Source: an uncultured Bacteroidota bacterium
Lineage (GTDB): Bacteria > Bacteroidota > Bacteroidia > Chitinophagales > Chitinophagaceae
DNA: 18,621 bases
NCBI GenBank assembly: GCA_903944755.1
Contig: CAJATB010000156.1
Span: 1-18,621 of the forward strand
Reading direction: 5' to 3'
Shown here: positions 1 to 7,009 of the stretch, one piece after another
How positions within the stretch are numbered: position 1 is the stretch's first letter
Layout: each line of letters opens with the position of its first letter
Translations under genes and position numbers: made by a program
The notes under the pieces: generated by a model
Seen by the model: the letters and a program-made list of their open reading frames with translations, nothing else
The model's database searches: none
What the model was told of the DNA's origin: nothing

Positions 1-11
1 CTTGGTTTTTG

Positions 12-19
12 TAACTTTG
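12..19 (+). promoter_or_regulatory. TAnnTTTG promoter box for the DPBB gene
   Basis: TAACTTTG matches the Bacteroidota -7 consensus TAnnTTTG exactly. It ends four bases before the ATG at 24, so transcription would begin at or next to the start codon. The -33 element would lie outside the window, so only half of the promoter can be seen. Confidence 0.6.
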
Positions 20-23
20 CAGC

Positions 24-737
24 ATGTTTAAAAGCTGGTTTATATTTTTTATGGCTGTATTGAGCTTGGTTGCTTCGGGTGATGCATTTGCGTTAAAGCA
101 AAAGCAACCTAAAAAGCAGACAACAAATACCAGCGCGAAAAAGAAAACCATACAAGCAGGTAAGCAAAAAAAAGCCGCAAGCTATAAAAAGACTAAGTCT
201 GGGAAGAAGAAAAAGCCGGTTGCATCAAAAAGCAGAAAGCACGCAAAGAAGCATAAATATTCCACAAAACAGAAGGTTCAAAATATAGGTAGCCCAACTA
301 TTAAAAACGGTTCAACAGTCGAAATGCCAATTAGTGCTCCACTGCAAATGATTGCCCAGAATAAAGAAAAAGTTAGGCTAACTGATAGTGTCCATAAATC
401 AATTGCGGTGAGTGGTGCCAAAATAGAAGACGAAGGCTACTTTGCTTCTCTATTTTCAAATCAAAAAAAGGCGGCATCTATTCAAACATTAGAAGGTACT
501 GCAGCTGTTTTTAAAAGTTTGAGTGGTTGGCAGGACAAGAAATTTTATATTTTAACCAACCAATTGCCAGTAGGTACGGTTGTGAGAATAACTACATCGG
601 ATTTTAAAAGTATTTGTGCTAAAGTAATTAATTCATTACCTGAAGTGGGCAATGCAGTTCAATATCGTTTAAACGATGCAGCTGCTGCTATTTTGGGCAT
701 TACGAATAAGACATTTCAAATTTCTGTTACCTATTAA
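24..737 (+). CDS. Secreted Lys-rich protein with C-terminal RlpA-like double-psi beta-barrel
   Basis: This is a 237-residue exported protein. Residues 1-23 form a signal peptide with a hydrophobic core and a likely cleavage after AFA. Residues about 25-85 are extremely rich in Lys, with Ser, Thr and Gln, and look disordered. The last 80 residues (about 157-237) resemble the double-psi beta-barrel at the end of Bacteroidota LysM/RlpA-type wall proteins: LPVGTVVRIT, then a KVINSLPEVGN-like strand, then LNDAAAAILGI and a closing FQISVTY. Related barrels bind or cut peptidoglycan, but I cannot identify catalytic residues, and no LysM repeat is present. The basic stretch could bind anionic cell-wall polymers; this is inference. 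It is followed after 8 bases by the rhodanese-thioredoxin lipoprotein gene, probably in the same transcript. The start is supported by the promoter box just upstream and by the signal peptide. Confidence 0.75.
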   Translation: MFKSWFIFFMAVLSLVASGDAFALKQKQPKKQTTNTSAKKKTIQAGKQKKAASYKKTKSGKKKKPVASKSRKHAKKHKYSTKQKVQNIGSPTIKNGSTVEMPISAPLQMIAQNKEKVRLTDSVHKSIAVSGAKIEDEGYFASLFSNQKKAASIQTLEGTAAVFKSLSGWQDKKFYILTNQLPVGTVVRITTSDFKSICAKVINSLPEVGNAVQYRLNDAAAAILGITNKTFQISVTY

Positions 738-745
738 TTTCATTT

Positions 746-1465
746 ATGAAAGCCAAAGTTGTTGCTTCCTTGTTAAGCATGGTCGTATTTTTCATAAGCT
801 GTGCGCAATCCAGTTCTAATAACACCGAAACAAGTCAAACATCCTTGCTAGTTGATGCAACTACTTTTAAGGCGACCATTGATAAGGGAGGCGTGCAAAT
901 TTTAGATGTAAGAACTGCGGCTGAATTTAATAGCGGATATATTGAACATGCTTTGCAAGCAAATTGGATGGACGAAGGAGAATTTAAAAGGAGAACTCAA
1001 TTTTTAGATAAAAATATTCCGGTTTATATTTATTGTGCTTCAGGGGGAAGAAGTGCCTCCGCTCAGGAGTATTTGGTGAATCAAGGGTTTAAAGTCACCA
1101 ATTTAGAAGGAGGAATGAGCAATTGGAAAATGAAAGGCTTGCCCATTGTAGGAGGAGGTGCAAAAGTGCAAATGCGTATTGCGGATGTTGACAATGTAAT
1201 AAAAGCTAACGACCTAGTGCTTGTAGATATTGGAGCTGAGTGGTGTCCGCCTTGCAGAAAAATGTTGCCTACAATGGATTCATTAAAAAACGACCCATCA
1301 ATTAAATTTTATTTTTTAGCTGTGGATGGAGGCAATGATATGGATGTAATGAAACATTTAAAATCAGACGACTTACCCACCTTCATAATTTATAAAAAGG
1401 GGAAAGAAGTTTGGAGGCATGTAGGAATTGCTCCATTGGACGATTTCAAAAAAATATTACAGTAA
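746..1465 (+). CDS. Lipoprotein with fused rhodanese and thioredoxin domains
   Basis: This is a 239-residue envelope protein. The N-terminus is a lipoprotein signal ending in FFISC, with Cys19 as the likely lipidated residue. Residues about 35-136 form a rhodanese domain, with the ILDVRTAAEF strand and the active-site loop CASGGR beginning at Cys97. Residues about 145-239 form a thioredoxin fold with the redox motif WCPPC (Cys167 and Cys170) and the cis-proline loop LPTF (Pro211). Rhodaneses carry sulfur as a Cys persulfide and thioredoxins reduce disulfides or persulfides, so one chain could form and then reduce a persulfide. That coupling is inference and no substrate is known. The gene lies 8 bases after the double-psi barrel gene, suggesting co-transcription, and converges on fmt with only 26 bases between. 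Domain assignment is strong; physiological role is unknown. Confidence 0.88.
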   Translation: MKAKVVASLLSMVVFFISCAQSSSNNTETSQTSLLVDATTFKATIDKGGVQILDVRTAAEFNSGYIEHALQANWMDEGEFKRRTQFLDKNIPVYIYCASGGRSASAQEYLVNQGFKVTNLEGGMSNWKMKGLPIVGGGAKVQMRIADVDNVIKANDLVLVDIGAEWCPPCRKMLPTMDSLKNDPSIKFYFLAVDGGNDMDVMKHLKSDDLPTFIIYKKGKEVWRHVGIAPLDDFKKILQ

Positions 1466-1491
1466 GGGCAGCCTAAAATTTTGACACGCCT

Positions 1492-2418
1492 TTAATTAGG
1501 GCTTCTGTAACCTCTTAAAAAATCTGTGATTGGCATGCGTTTTTTCCCCTCCCATTGAATGTCGTTTAAAACTAAATAGCCATCGCTACAAGCAATACGT
1601 GCAAAAGTTTTCCCATCGGTCACAAAAGTGCCAGCAGTTTCTTTTGGTTTTTCTTCAAGGATAGATGTAGAAAATAGTTTAACAATTTTTCCTTCTATCT
1701 TAGTGATTGCTCCAGGGAATGGAGCTAGTCCGCGCACTAAATTATGCACTTCAGTTGCCGGTTTATGCCAATTAATTTCGCAGTCCTTTGTGAAAATTTT
1801 AGGCGCATGCTTTATGTTAGCTGAATCTTTTTGAGGAATACTTTTAATACTATTATTGAAAAGGCTGTTGAGTGTTTTAATTAATAAATTTGCACCCACA
1901 ATCATCATTTTATCATGCAGTTCACCTGCTGTCATATTAGGGGGGATAGCAATACGGTCCTGAAGTAAAATAGCGCCTGTATCAATTGCATGCTGCAGTT
2001 GGAAAGTGGTAACCCCTGTTTCGGACTCCCCGTTAATGATTGCCCAATTAATGGGTGCTGCACCACGGTATTGAGGTAACAAGGAGCCATGTACATTTAA
2101 AGTGCCCATTGGGGGCATTGACCAAATTGTTTCAGGAAGCATCCTAAAGGCAACTACCACCTGAATATCAGGTTTCCAATTGCTCAAGGCTTCGAAAAAT
2201 TTGGGTGATTTTAGTTTGTCGGGTTGTAAAACGGGTAAATCATGTGCTATCGCAAATTGCTTTACCGCACTTTGCTGCAATTGCATTCCTCTTCCACCTG
2301 GTTTATCGGGTGCCGTAACAACCCCAACCACATTCATTTTCGCTTCTAAAAGCGCACTTAACGAAGCCACTGCAAAGGCAGGGGTACCCATAAAAACGAT
2401 CCTTGGCTTTTTGTCCAT
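1492..2418 (-). CDS. fmt: Methionyl-tRNA formyltransferase
   Basis: Fmt transfers a formyl group from 10-formyltetrahydrofolate to Met-tRNA(fMet) in the cytoplasm, preparing the initiator tRNA. The 308 residues are close to the family's usual length of about 310. The N-terminal Rossmann-like catalytic domain starts with RIVFMGTPAFA. The catalytic triad of the family is present as Asn108 and His110 in LNVHGSLLPQYRGAAP, and Asp146 in the HAIDTGAIL segment. The C-terminal OB-like tRNA-binding domain covers about residues 205-305. The start is fixed by a perfect TAACTTTG box four bases upstream. The gene is transcribed away from the FKBP gene and converges on the rhodanese-thioredoxin gene. The usual bacterial neighbour def (peptide deformylase) is absent from the window. 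Confidence 0.97.
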   Translation of the reverse strand: MDKKPRIVFMGTPAFAVASLSALLEAKMNVVGVVTAPDKPGGRGMQLQQSAVKQFAIAHDLPVLQPDKLKSPKFFEALSNWKPDIQVVVAFRMLPETIWSMPPMGTLNVHGSLLPQYRGAAPINWAIINGESETGVTTFQLQHAIDTGAILLQDRIAIPPNMTAGELHDKMMIVGANLLIKTLNSLFNNSIKSIPQKDSANIKHAPKIFTKDCEINWHKPATEVHNLVRGLAPFPGAITKIEGKIVKLFSTSILEEKPKETAGTFVTDGKTFARIACSDGYLVLNDIQWEGKKRMPITDFLRGYRSPN

Positions 2419-2422
2419 GGTG

Positions 2423-2430
2423 CAAAGTTA
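2423..2430 (-). promoter_or_regulatory. TAnnTTTG promoter box for fmt
   Basis: On the minus strand this reads TAACTTTG, then CACC, then the fmt ATG. The box matches the Bacteroidota -7 consensus and leaves four bases before the start codon, predicting a leaderless or nearly leaderless mRNA. No clear -33 TTTG is visible at the expected distance. Confidence 0.65.
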
Positions 2431-2450
2431 GTTTATCTGTCATAATTATG

Positions 2451-2458
2451 TACTTTTG
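2451..2458 (+). promoter_or_regulatory. TAnnTTTG promoter box for the FKBP gene
   Basis: TACTTTTG matches the -7 consensus and would start a transcript near 2462-2465, giving a leader of about 32-35 bases. That leader begins with a small hairpin, GCACC/GGTGC at 2465-2477, with a three-base loop. Confidence 0.5.
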
Positions 2459-2496
2459 CCCTTTGCACCCTAGGTGCTTTATTTAAAAAATACAAT

Positions 2497-2949
2497 ATGC
2501 AACAAGTAAAAAATGGTGATACCATTCAAGTGCATTATCACGGTACTTTAACTAGTGGTGAAACATTTGATTCTTCAAAAGGAAGAGCCCCTTTAGAGTT
2601 TGAAGTAGGAACTGGAATGGTTATTCCGGGTTTTGATAGTGGAGTGTTAGACATGACAGTAGGCGAGAAAAAGACAATCCATATTCCATTTATGGAAGCG
2701 TATGGGCCTAAACAACCTGAAATGATTGTAGAATTCCCGAAAACACAATTTCCTGCTGATTTAAATCCTGAAATTGGGATGGCATTGACTATGAACAACG
2801 GGCAAGGACAACAATTTCAAGTAGTTGTAGTTGAAGTAAAAGAGGAAGTGGTTGTTTTAGACGCAAACCATTCTTTAGCTGGACAAGACTTGACTTTTGA
2901 TTTAGAATTAGTAAATATTGACACGCCTTCTAAAATTATTATGCCTTAA
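2497..2949 (+). CDS. SlyD-like FKBP-type peptidyl-prolyl cis-trans isomerase
   Basis: The protein has 150 residues and no signal peptide, so it is probably a cytoplasmic prolyl isomerase and folding chaperone. The FKBP fold is split as in SlyD. Residues 1-70 include VHYHGTLTSGETFDSS and the active-site strand VIPGFDSGV (42-50). Residues about 71-120 form the inserted chaperone flap (IF domain). The FKBP fold resumes with LDANHSLAGQDLTF and ends near residue 140. The His- and Cys-rich metal-binding tail of E. coli SlyD is missing; the chain ends in a short SKIIMP. A nickel-handling role is therefore unlikely. The gene stands alone, divergent from fmt, and is closed by a strong terminator 22 bases after the stop. 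Confidence 0.93.
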   Translation: MQQVKNGDTIQVHYHGTLTSGETFDSSKGRAPLEFEVGTGMVIPGFDSGVLDMTVGEKKTIHIPFMEAYGPKQPEMIVEFPKTQFPADLNPEIGMALTMNNGQGQQFQVVVVEVKEEVVVLDANHSLAGQDLTFDLELVNIDTPSKIIMP

Positions 2950-2970
2950 TAATTTTATTGCTAAATAACC

Positions 2971-3003
2971 AAGGCGTCCCAAATTATTGGGGCGCCTTTT
3001 TTT
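2971..3003 (+). terminator. Rho-independent terminator of the FKBP gene
   Basis: AAGGCGTCCCAA (2971-2982) pairs with TTGGGGCGCCTT (2987-2998) through one T-G wobble around an ATTA loop. A run of T residues follows to 3003. The GC-rich stem and T tract directly downstream of the stop codon make a standard intrinsic terminator. Confidence 0.9.
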
Positions 3004-3069
3004 ATACGCCACATTCAGCTTAACTTTATCATTACAAAATTTTACTCACTTAGTATTTATTTATAGTTT

Positions 3070-4311
3070 ATGGCATTTGATAATTTAAAAGTGGCAGAAA
3101 GGTTCATGAAGTATGTCCAAATAGACACGCAAAGTGACCCAGCAAGTAACACCTTCCCTTCGACTAGTAAACAAAAAGATTTACTTTCCATGCTTGTATC
3201 GGAACTACAAGCCATAGGTATTAAAGATGCAGCAATGGACGAGCATGGGTATGTAATGGCAACAATTCCTGCTAACAGTTCCATTCAAGTACCGGTGATT
3301 TGTTTTTGCGCACATGTTGACACCGCGCCTGACTGCAGTGGCACACATGTAAAGCCTATACTACATAAGCATTATAACGGCTTGCCCATAACACTCCCCG
3401 ATGACGCAACACAAGTAATTTCGGTTGAACAATATCCTTATTTGAAAGCATTTATTGGAGGGTCCATTATTACTGCATCTGGAAAAACTTTGTTAGGAGC
3501 AGACGACAAAGCGGGAGTTGCTATCATTGTAGAACTAGCAAGTTATTTAATACAAAATCCAGCCATACAACACGGCCCTGTAAAAATATTATTTACCCCC
3601 GATGAAGAAGTGGGAAAGGGAACTGATTTTTTAGACTTGAAAAAACTAGGAGCGGATTACGGATATACATTAGATGGTGGTGCATTGGGTGATTTTGAAA
3701 TGGAAACGTTTAGTGCCGATTATTTAGTTTTGCATATTGAAGGCGTGATTGCCCACCCTGGTGCTGCAAAAGGTATTATGCAAAATGCAATTAAGGCAGC
3801 TGGCGCAATATTGGCAGCATTACCTACTAGTGAATGGTGTCCTGAAAAAACTGAAGGCCGTGCAGGTTTTGTACATCCAAATCATATTGAAGGGGGTGCT
3901 GAAAAAGCTAGCATTGAATTTTTAGTGCGCGATTTTGATACGCCTACATTGAAAGTACATGCGGAGCGATTATTAAATATTGCAAAAAACGCAGTGGCTA
4001 AGCATTCCGACTTTTCAAATGTGAAATTAGCTACGACTATTACCGAACAGTACAGAAATATGCGGGAGATAATTGACTTGCATCCTGCAATAGTTGAAAA
4101 AGCACTGAATGCTTATAAAAGGGCAGGAGTTATACCAAAAGTAGCACCTATAAGGGGCGGCACCGACGGTAGTAGGATGAGTTTTATGGGTCTTCCTACC
4201 CCTAATATTTTTACGGGTATGCAAGCCATTCATAGCAAGCATGAATGGATAGGTGTTAGGGATATGGAAAAATCGGTAGAAGTGTTAGTAAACCTAGTAG
4301 AAATAATTTAA
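3070..4311 (+). CDS. pepT: Peptidase T (tripeptide aminopeptidase)
   Basis: PepT is a cytoplasmic zinc peptidase of family M20B that removes the N-terminal residue from tripeptides. Its 413 residues are close to the usual length of about 408. The metal and catalytic residues are visible in order: His82 and Asp84 in CAHVDTAPD; Asp145 in LLGADDKAGVA; Glu179-Glu180 in TPDEEVGKGTDF; Asp202 in TLDGGALGD; and a late His at 388 in MQAIHSKHEW. The dimerisation or lid domain fills about residues 212-325 and contains HPGAAKG. The gene follows the FKBP terminator, so it should have its own promoter. A TAACTTTA sequence at 3021-3028 is a weak candidate. No peptide transporter gene lies nearby. Confidence 0.96.
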   Translation: MAFDNLKVAERFMKYVQIDTQSDPASNTFPSTSKQKDLLSMLVSELQAIGIKDAAMDEHGYVMATIPANSSIQVPVICFCAHVDTAPDCSGTHVKPILHKHYNGLPITLPDDATQVISVEQYPYLKAFIGGSIITASGKTLLGADDKAGVAIIVELASYLIQNPAIQHGPVKILFTPDEEVGKGTDFLDLKKLGADYGYTLDGGALGDFEMETFSADYLVLHIEGVIAHPGAAKGIMQNAIKAAGAILAALPTSEWCPEKTEGRAGFVHPNHIEGGAEKASIEFLVRDFDTPTLKVHAERLLNIAKNAVAKHSDFSNVKLATTITEQYRNMREIIDLHPAIVEKALNAYKRAGVIPKVAPIRGGTDGSRMSFMGLPTPNIFTGMQAIHSKHEWIGVRDMEKSVEVLVNLVEII

Positions 4312-4357
4312 CATTTTGATAGTTATTCACACCTATTATAATTCAAGTAAAACCGAT

Positions 4358-4365
4358 TAACTTTA
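4358..4365 (+). promoter_or_regulatory. Possible -7 box for exbB
   Basis: TAACTTTA differs from the TAnnTTTG consensus only at the last base and lies 17 bases before the exbB ATG. No clear -33 element is present. The 71-base gap after pepT holds no evident terminator, so read-through from pepT is also possible. Confidence 0.3.
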
Positions 4366-4382
4366 AAAATAAATTAAACAAT

Positions 4383-5033
4383 ATGTTGTTTTTGTTACAG
4401 GTTACCGAAAATAAAATTTCTTTGATAAGCTTATTGCAAAAGGGCGGCTGGATTATGTATCCTTTATATGCCTTGTTAGTTATTGCAATATTCGTTTTTA
4501 TAGAACGCTTTTTAGCCATTAAAAAAGCGGGAACAACCGACCCTAAATTCATGTTAATAATTAGAGATAATATTATTTCTGGAAATATTACTGCTGCAAA
4601 AAGTTTTGCAAAGAGTACCGACAATTCGGTAGCGAAAATGATTGAAAAAGGAATTATGAGAATTGGCAAACCATTAGATGCGATTGAAAAGAGCATGGAA
4701 AACGTGGGCAAATTGGAGATGTATTCAATGGAGCGTAATTTAAATATATTGTCATTGGTTGCAGGGATTGCACCTATGTTTGGTTTCTTGGGAACAATCA
4801 TTGGAATGGTACAGTTGTTTTATGGGATTGCATCAACTGGTGAGTATACATTAAATACTATTGCAGGTGGCATATATACCAAAATGATTACTTCTGCTAC
4901 TGGGTTAATTATTGGTTTGATTGCATACGTTGGGCATAATTTCTTATCTACCCAAATTGATAAGAATGCGAATAAAATGGAAGTGGCTAGTGCCGATTTC
5001 TTAGACATTTTACAAGAACCAACTCATTCTTAA
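4383..5033 (+). CDS. exbB: MotA/TolQ/ExbB-family proton channel protein
   Basis: This 216-residue inner-membrane protein is the proton-channel half of an ExbB/ExbD or TolQ/TolR motor, which uses the proton motive force to energise outer-membrane transport or envelope constriction. Three membrane segments are visible: about 24-42 (IMYPLYALLVIAIFVFIERF), 122-142 and 160-187. The second and third carry the family signature, GIAPMFGFLGTIIGM and GGIYTKMITSATGLIIG. A cytoplasmic loop of about 75 residues separates the first two segments. Stop and exbD start are separated by only 3 bases, so the two are almost certainly co-translated. Assignment to the ExbB rather than the TolQ branch cannot be made because no tonB, tolA or tolB gene is adjacent. 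Confidence 0.93.
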   Translation: MLFLLQVTENKISLISLLQKGGWIMYPLYALLVIAIFVFIERFLAIKKAGTTDPKFMLIIRDNIISGNITAAKSFAKSTDNSVAKMIEKGIMRIGKPLDAIEKSMENVGKLEMYSMERNLNILSLVAGIAPMFGFLGTIIGMVQLFYGIASTGEYTLNTIAGGIYTKMITSATGLIIGLIAYVGHNFLSTQIDKNANKMEVASADFLDILQEPTHS

Positions 5034-5036
5034 TTT

Positions 5037-5435
5037 ATGAATCTGCGAAATCGATTAAGACATCAGCCAGAAGTGCATACGGGTGCGTTGAATGATATTT
5101 TATTTATCTTATTATTGTTTTTCTTAATTGTATCCACTTTAGCAAATCCGAATGTAATAAAAGTGTCTAATCCTAAGTCGGCTAGTGATACCAAAGCAAA
5201 GCAGACAGTAGTTGTCACAATTGACAAGGATCAAAATATATTTATAGGCGCCACACCTGTTTTACTGGACTCCCTTTCCGGTCAACTAAAAACTTTTTTA
5301 GCAAAGGAAACCGATAAGCCTTCGGTGGTAATTAATGGGGATAGTGTAGCAAAATTAGGGGTAACTATTCAAGTGATGCAAATTGTAAAACAATTAGGTG
5401 CCACACCTGTAATTGCAGTAGACCCGACACACTAA
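5037..5435 (+). CDS. exbD: ExbD/TolR-family biopolymer transport protein
   Basis: The 132-residue partner of the upstream channel protein has a short cytoplasmic N-terminus. One membrane helix follows at about 19-37 (NDILFILLLFFLIVSTLAN), and then a periplasmic domain of about 95 residues. Asp20, at the start of the helix, occupies the position of the conserved proton-carrying Asp of ExbD and TolR. The periplasmic part shows the family's beta-alpha pattern, VVVTIDKDQNIFIGATPV followed by PSVVINGDS. It lies 3 bases after exbB and is the last gene of that unit. Many Bacteroidota loci continue with a second exbD or tonB, but here prmC follows on the opposite strand. Confidence 0.92.
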   Translation: MNLRNRLRHQPEVHTGALNDILFILLLFFLIVSTLANPNVIKVSNPKSASDTKAKQTVVVTIDKDQNIFIGATPVLLDSLSGQLKTFLAKETDKPSVVINGDSVAKLGVTIQVMQIVKQLGATPVIAVDPTH

Positions 5436-5452
5436 TTTTAAAGGCCTTGTTC

Positions 5453-6322
5453 CTAATTAAAATGGTCCTTTTTATTTTTTAAACTAGCCCTTACCATTCT
5501 GTTTTTACCGAACATGTCCTGCCTTAATTCGGCATGGTATCCCATTTCGTCTAACAGTGCAAGCATGTTTTTACCTTGGTTGTAATGAATTTCAAAAAAT
5601 AGTTGTCCATTAGTAGACAAGCATTGTTTTCCTAGGCGTGCAATAGCTTTATAAAACTGCAAGGGGTCCTCATTTAAAACAAATAAAGCGATGTTTGGCT
5701 CATAGTCTTTTACTTGCTCTTGCATATCGGCTACCTCTCGTATAGGAATATAAGGAGGGTTGCTAACAATAATATCGTAGGTGTCGGGAAGGGAAGCTGT
5801 CATTAAAATATCTTCTTGAAGCCATTCTATATGGGCATTTAATTTTTCTGCATTTTCTTTGGCAATTAATAAAGCGGCACTACTAATATCAAGTCCGGTG
5901 AGTTTACATTCGGGCAATGATTTTTTTAATGAAACAGCAATACATCCCGACCCTGTTCCAATATCTATAATTTTTAGTGGCTTATTTATGATGCTTGCAT
6001 ATTCCACTATCCATTCAACTAATTCTTCAGTTTCTGGCCTTGGTATTAGTACATTTTCATTCACTTTATATGCTTCACCCATAAACCAAGCACTCCCAAT
6101 AATATATTGAATAGGTTTTCCTTCAAGGAGTTCATTTGTAAATGTATTTAATTGCGCTAATTGCTCGGTGGTTAAGTTGGCATCCTTATTAACAGCTTGC
6201 TGTACTTGATTCCAGCCAGTTACATGTTCGATAAGCATTGCTAGTAAACTGTTTAATTCGATTGTCTCGAATTGTGTTGATAATTTTTGTTTTAAGGCTT
6301 GCTTAGTGTCATGTAAACTCAT
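5453..6322 (-). CDS. prmC: Peptide chain release factor N5-glutamine methyltransferase
   Basis: PrmC methylates the Gln of the GGQ motif in release factors RF1 and RF2 using S-adenosylmethionine, improving translation termination. The 289 residues match the family. An N-terminal helical substrate-binding domain covers about residues 1-85. It is followed by the linker IPRPETEELVEW (93-104), the SAM-binding loop DIGTGSGCIAV (120-130), and the catalytic NPPYIP motif at 188-193, which holds the substrate Gln. No prfA lies in the window, although the two are adjacent in many bacteria. The gene converges on exbD with 17 bases between, and is divergent from the YigZ gene. Confidence 0.96.
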   Translation of the reverse strand: MSLHDTKQALKQKLSTQFETIELNSLLAMLIEHVTGWNQVQQAVNKDANLTTEQLAQLNTFTNELLEGKPIQYIIGSAWFMGEAYKVNENVLIPRPETEELVEWIVEYASIINKPLKIIDIGTGSGCIAVSLKKSLPECKLTGLDISSAALLIAKENAEKLNAHIEWLQEDILMTASLPDTYDIIVSNPPYIPIREVADMQEQVKDYEPNIALFVLNEDPLQFYKAIARLGKQCLSTNGQLFFEIHYNQGKNMLALLDEMGYHAELRQDMFGKNRMVRASLKNKKDHFN

Positions 6323-6326
6323 ACTG

Positions 6327-6334
6327 CAATGTTA
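6327..6334 (-). promoter_or_regulatory. Near-consensus -7 box for prmC
   Basis: The minus strand reads TAACATTG, one base from TAnnTTTG, then CAGT, then the prmC ATG. The four-base spacing is the same as at the DPBB, fmt and ABC-F genes, which supports the call despite the mismatch. Confidence 0.45.
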
Positions 6335-6356
6335 CAAATGATTGGGCATTATGAAC

Positions 6357-6364
6357 TAGCTTTG
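6357..6364 (+). promoter_or_regulatory. TAnnTTTG promoter box for the YigZ gene
   Basis: TAGCTTTG matches the -7 consensus and predicts a start of transcription near 6368. That is downstream of the in-frame ATG at 6329, so the mRNA would use the ATG at 6392 instead. No clear -33 element is seen. Confidence 0.55.
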
Positions 6365-6391
6365 CCCCGATATTATATAATCTTATTTTTA

Positions 6392-7003
6392 ATGGATCCA
6401 TTTTATTACTATACAATAGAACAACCAGCCATTGCGGAGTTTAAGGACAGGGGCAGTAAGTTTTTTGCGTATAGCTTTCCTGTAGTAAGCATTGATGACT
6501 GCAAAAAAAAGTTAGCGCTGCTGAAAAAGGAAAATCCTAAAGCAGTTCATTTTTGTTTGGCCTATAGAATAGGGGTAGATGGGGCAACATTTAGAGTAAG
6601 CGACGATGGGGAACCTGCTGGTTCAGCCGGAAGGCCAATACTAGGCCAAATAGACAGTAAAAAATTAACCAATACAATGGTGGTGGTGGTGCGCTATTTT
6701 GGAGGCAGCCTATTAGGCGTGCCAGGCCTTATTAATGCCTATAAAACAGCTACTTCTTTGGCATTGCAATTGTCGCCAATAATCCAAAAGGCAGTTGAAG
6801 TTCCTTACGAGCTTCATTTTGACTACAACCAAATGAACGAAGTTATGATGATTGTGAAGCATTACAATTGTTCGGTAGTAGCGCAGTCTGCGCAATTATT
6901 TGTCGAATTAAAAGTAGGTATTCCAAAGCATCGAATAGAAGAAGTGCTGAATAAAATAAACGACTTACAAGGGATAACTTATAACACTGCGGTGATTTTA
7001 TAA
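6392..7003 (+). CDS. yigZ: YigZ/IMPACT family protein (UPF0029)
   Basis: This 203-residue cytoplasmic protein belongs to the YigZ/YvyE family, related to eukaryotic IMPACT; its molecular role is poorly defined. The N-terminal domain contains the family motifs DDGEPAGSAGRPIL (71-84) and VRYFGGSLLG (100-109). A ferredoxin-like C-terminal domain (DUF1949 type) follows from about residue 135. The open frame extends to an ATG at 6329, but I chose 6392 for two reasons: family similarity begins near the second Met (IEQPAIAEFKDRGSKF), and a TAGCTTTG promoter box at 6357 would place the transcript start after 6329. The stop is 6 bases from the hbd stop on the other strand, with no terminator between. 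Confidence 0.9.
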   Translation: MDPFYYYTIEQPAIAEFKDRGSKFFAYSFPVVSIDDCKKKLALLKKENPKAVHFCLAYRIGVDGATFRVSDDGEPAGSAGRPILGQIDSKKLTNTMVVVVRYFGGSLLGVPGLINAYKTATSLALQLSPIIQKAVEVPYELHFDYNQMNEVMMIVKHYNCSVVAQSAQLFVELKVGIPKHRIEEVLNKINDLQGITYNTAVIL

Positions 7004-7009
7004 ATTTGG

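Larger units (their letters stand above)
2419..2469. repeat. 9-bp inverted repeat spanning the fmt/FKBP divergent promoter
   Basis: GGTGCAAAG at 2419-2427 is the exact reverse complement of CTTTGCACC at 2461-2469, with 33 bases between. The left arm contains part of the fmt -7 box; the right arm lies just after the FKBP -7 box. Both strands therefore read CTTTGCACC toward their gene. It could be a shared operator or the chance pairing of two similar promoter sequences. Confidence 0.6.

Noticed and set aside
1466..1491. Terminator between the rhodanese-thioredoxin gene and fmt
   Set aside because: CCTA and TAGG can pair, but only over four bases with mismatches inside and no T tract.
4343..4801. 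152-codon open frame on the minus strand opposite exbB
   Set aside because: The hydrophobic translation mirrors the membrane segments of exbB; it has no upstream promoter box and no family resemblance.
5435..5463. Terminator between exbD and prmC
   Set aside because: ATTTTAA and TTAAAAT form only a 7-bp AT-only inverted repeat around an AAGGCCTT palindrome. The stem is too weak to call.
6329..6391. Longer N-terminus for the YigZ protein from the ATG at 6329
   Set aside because: The extra 21 residues precede the conserved fold, and the TAGCTTTG box at 6357 would put the transcript start after this ATG.
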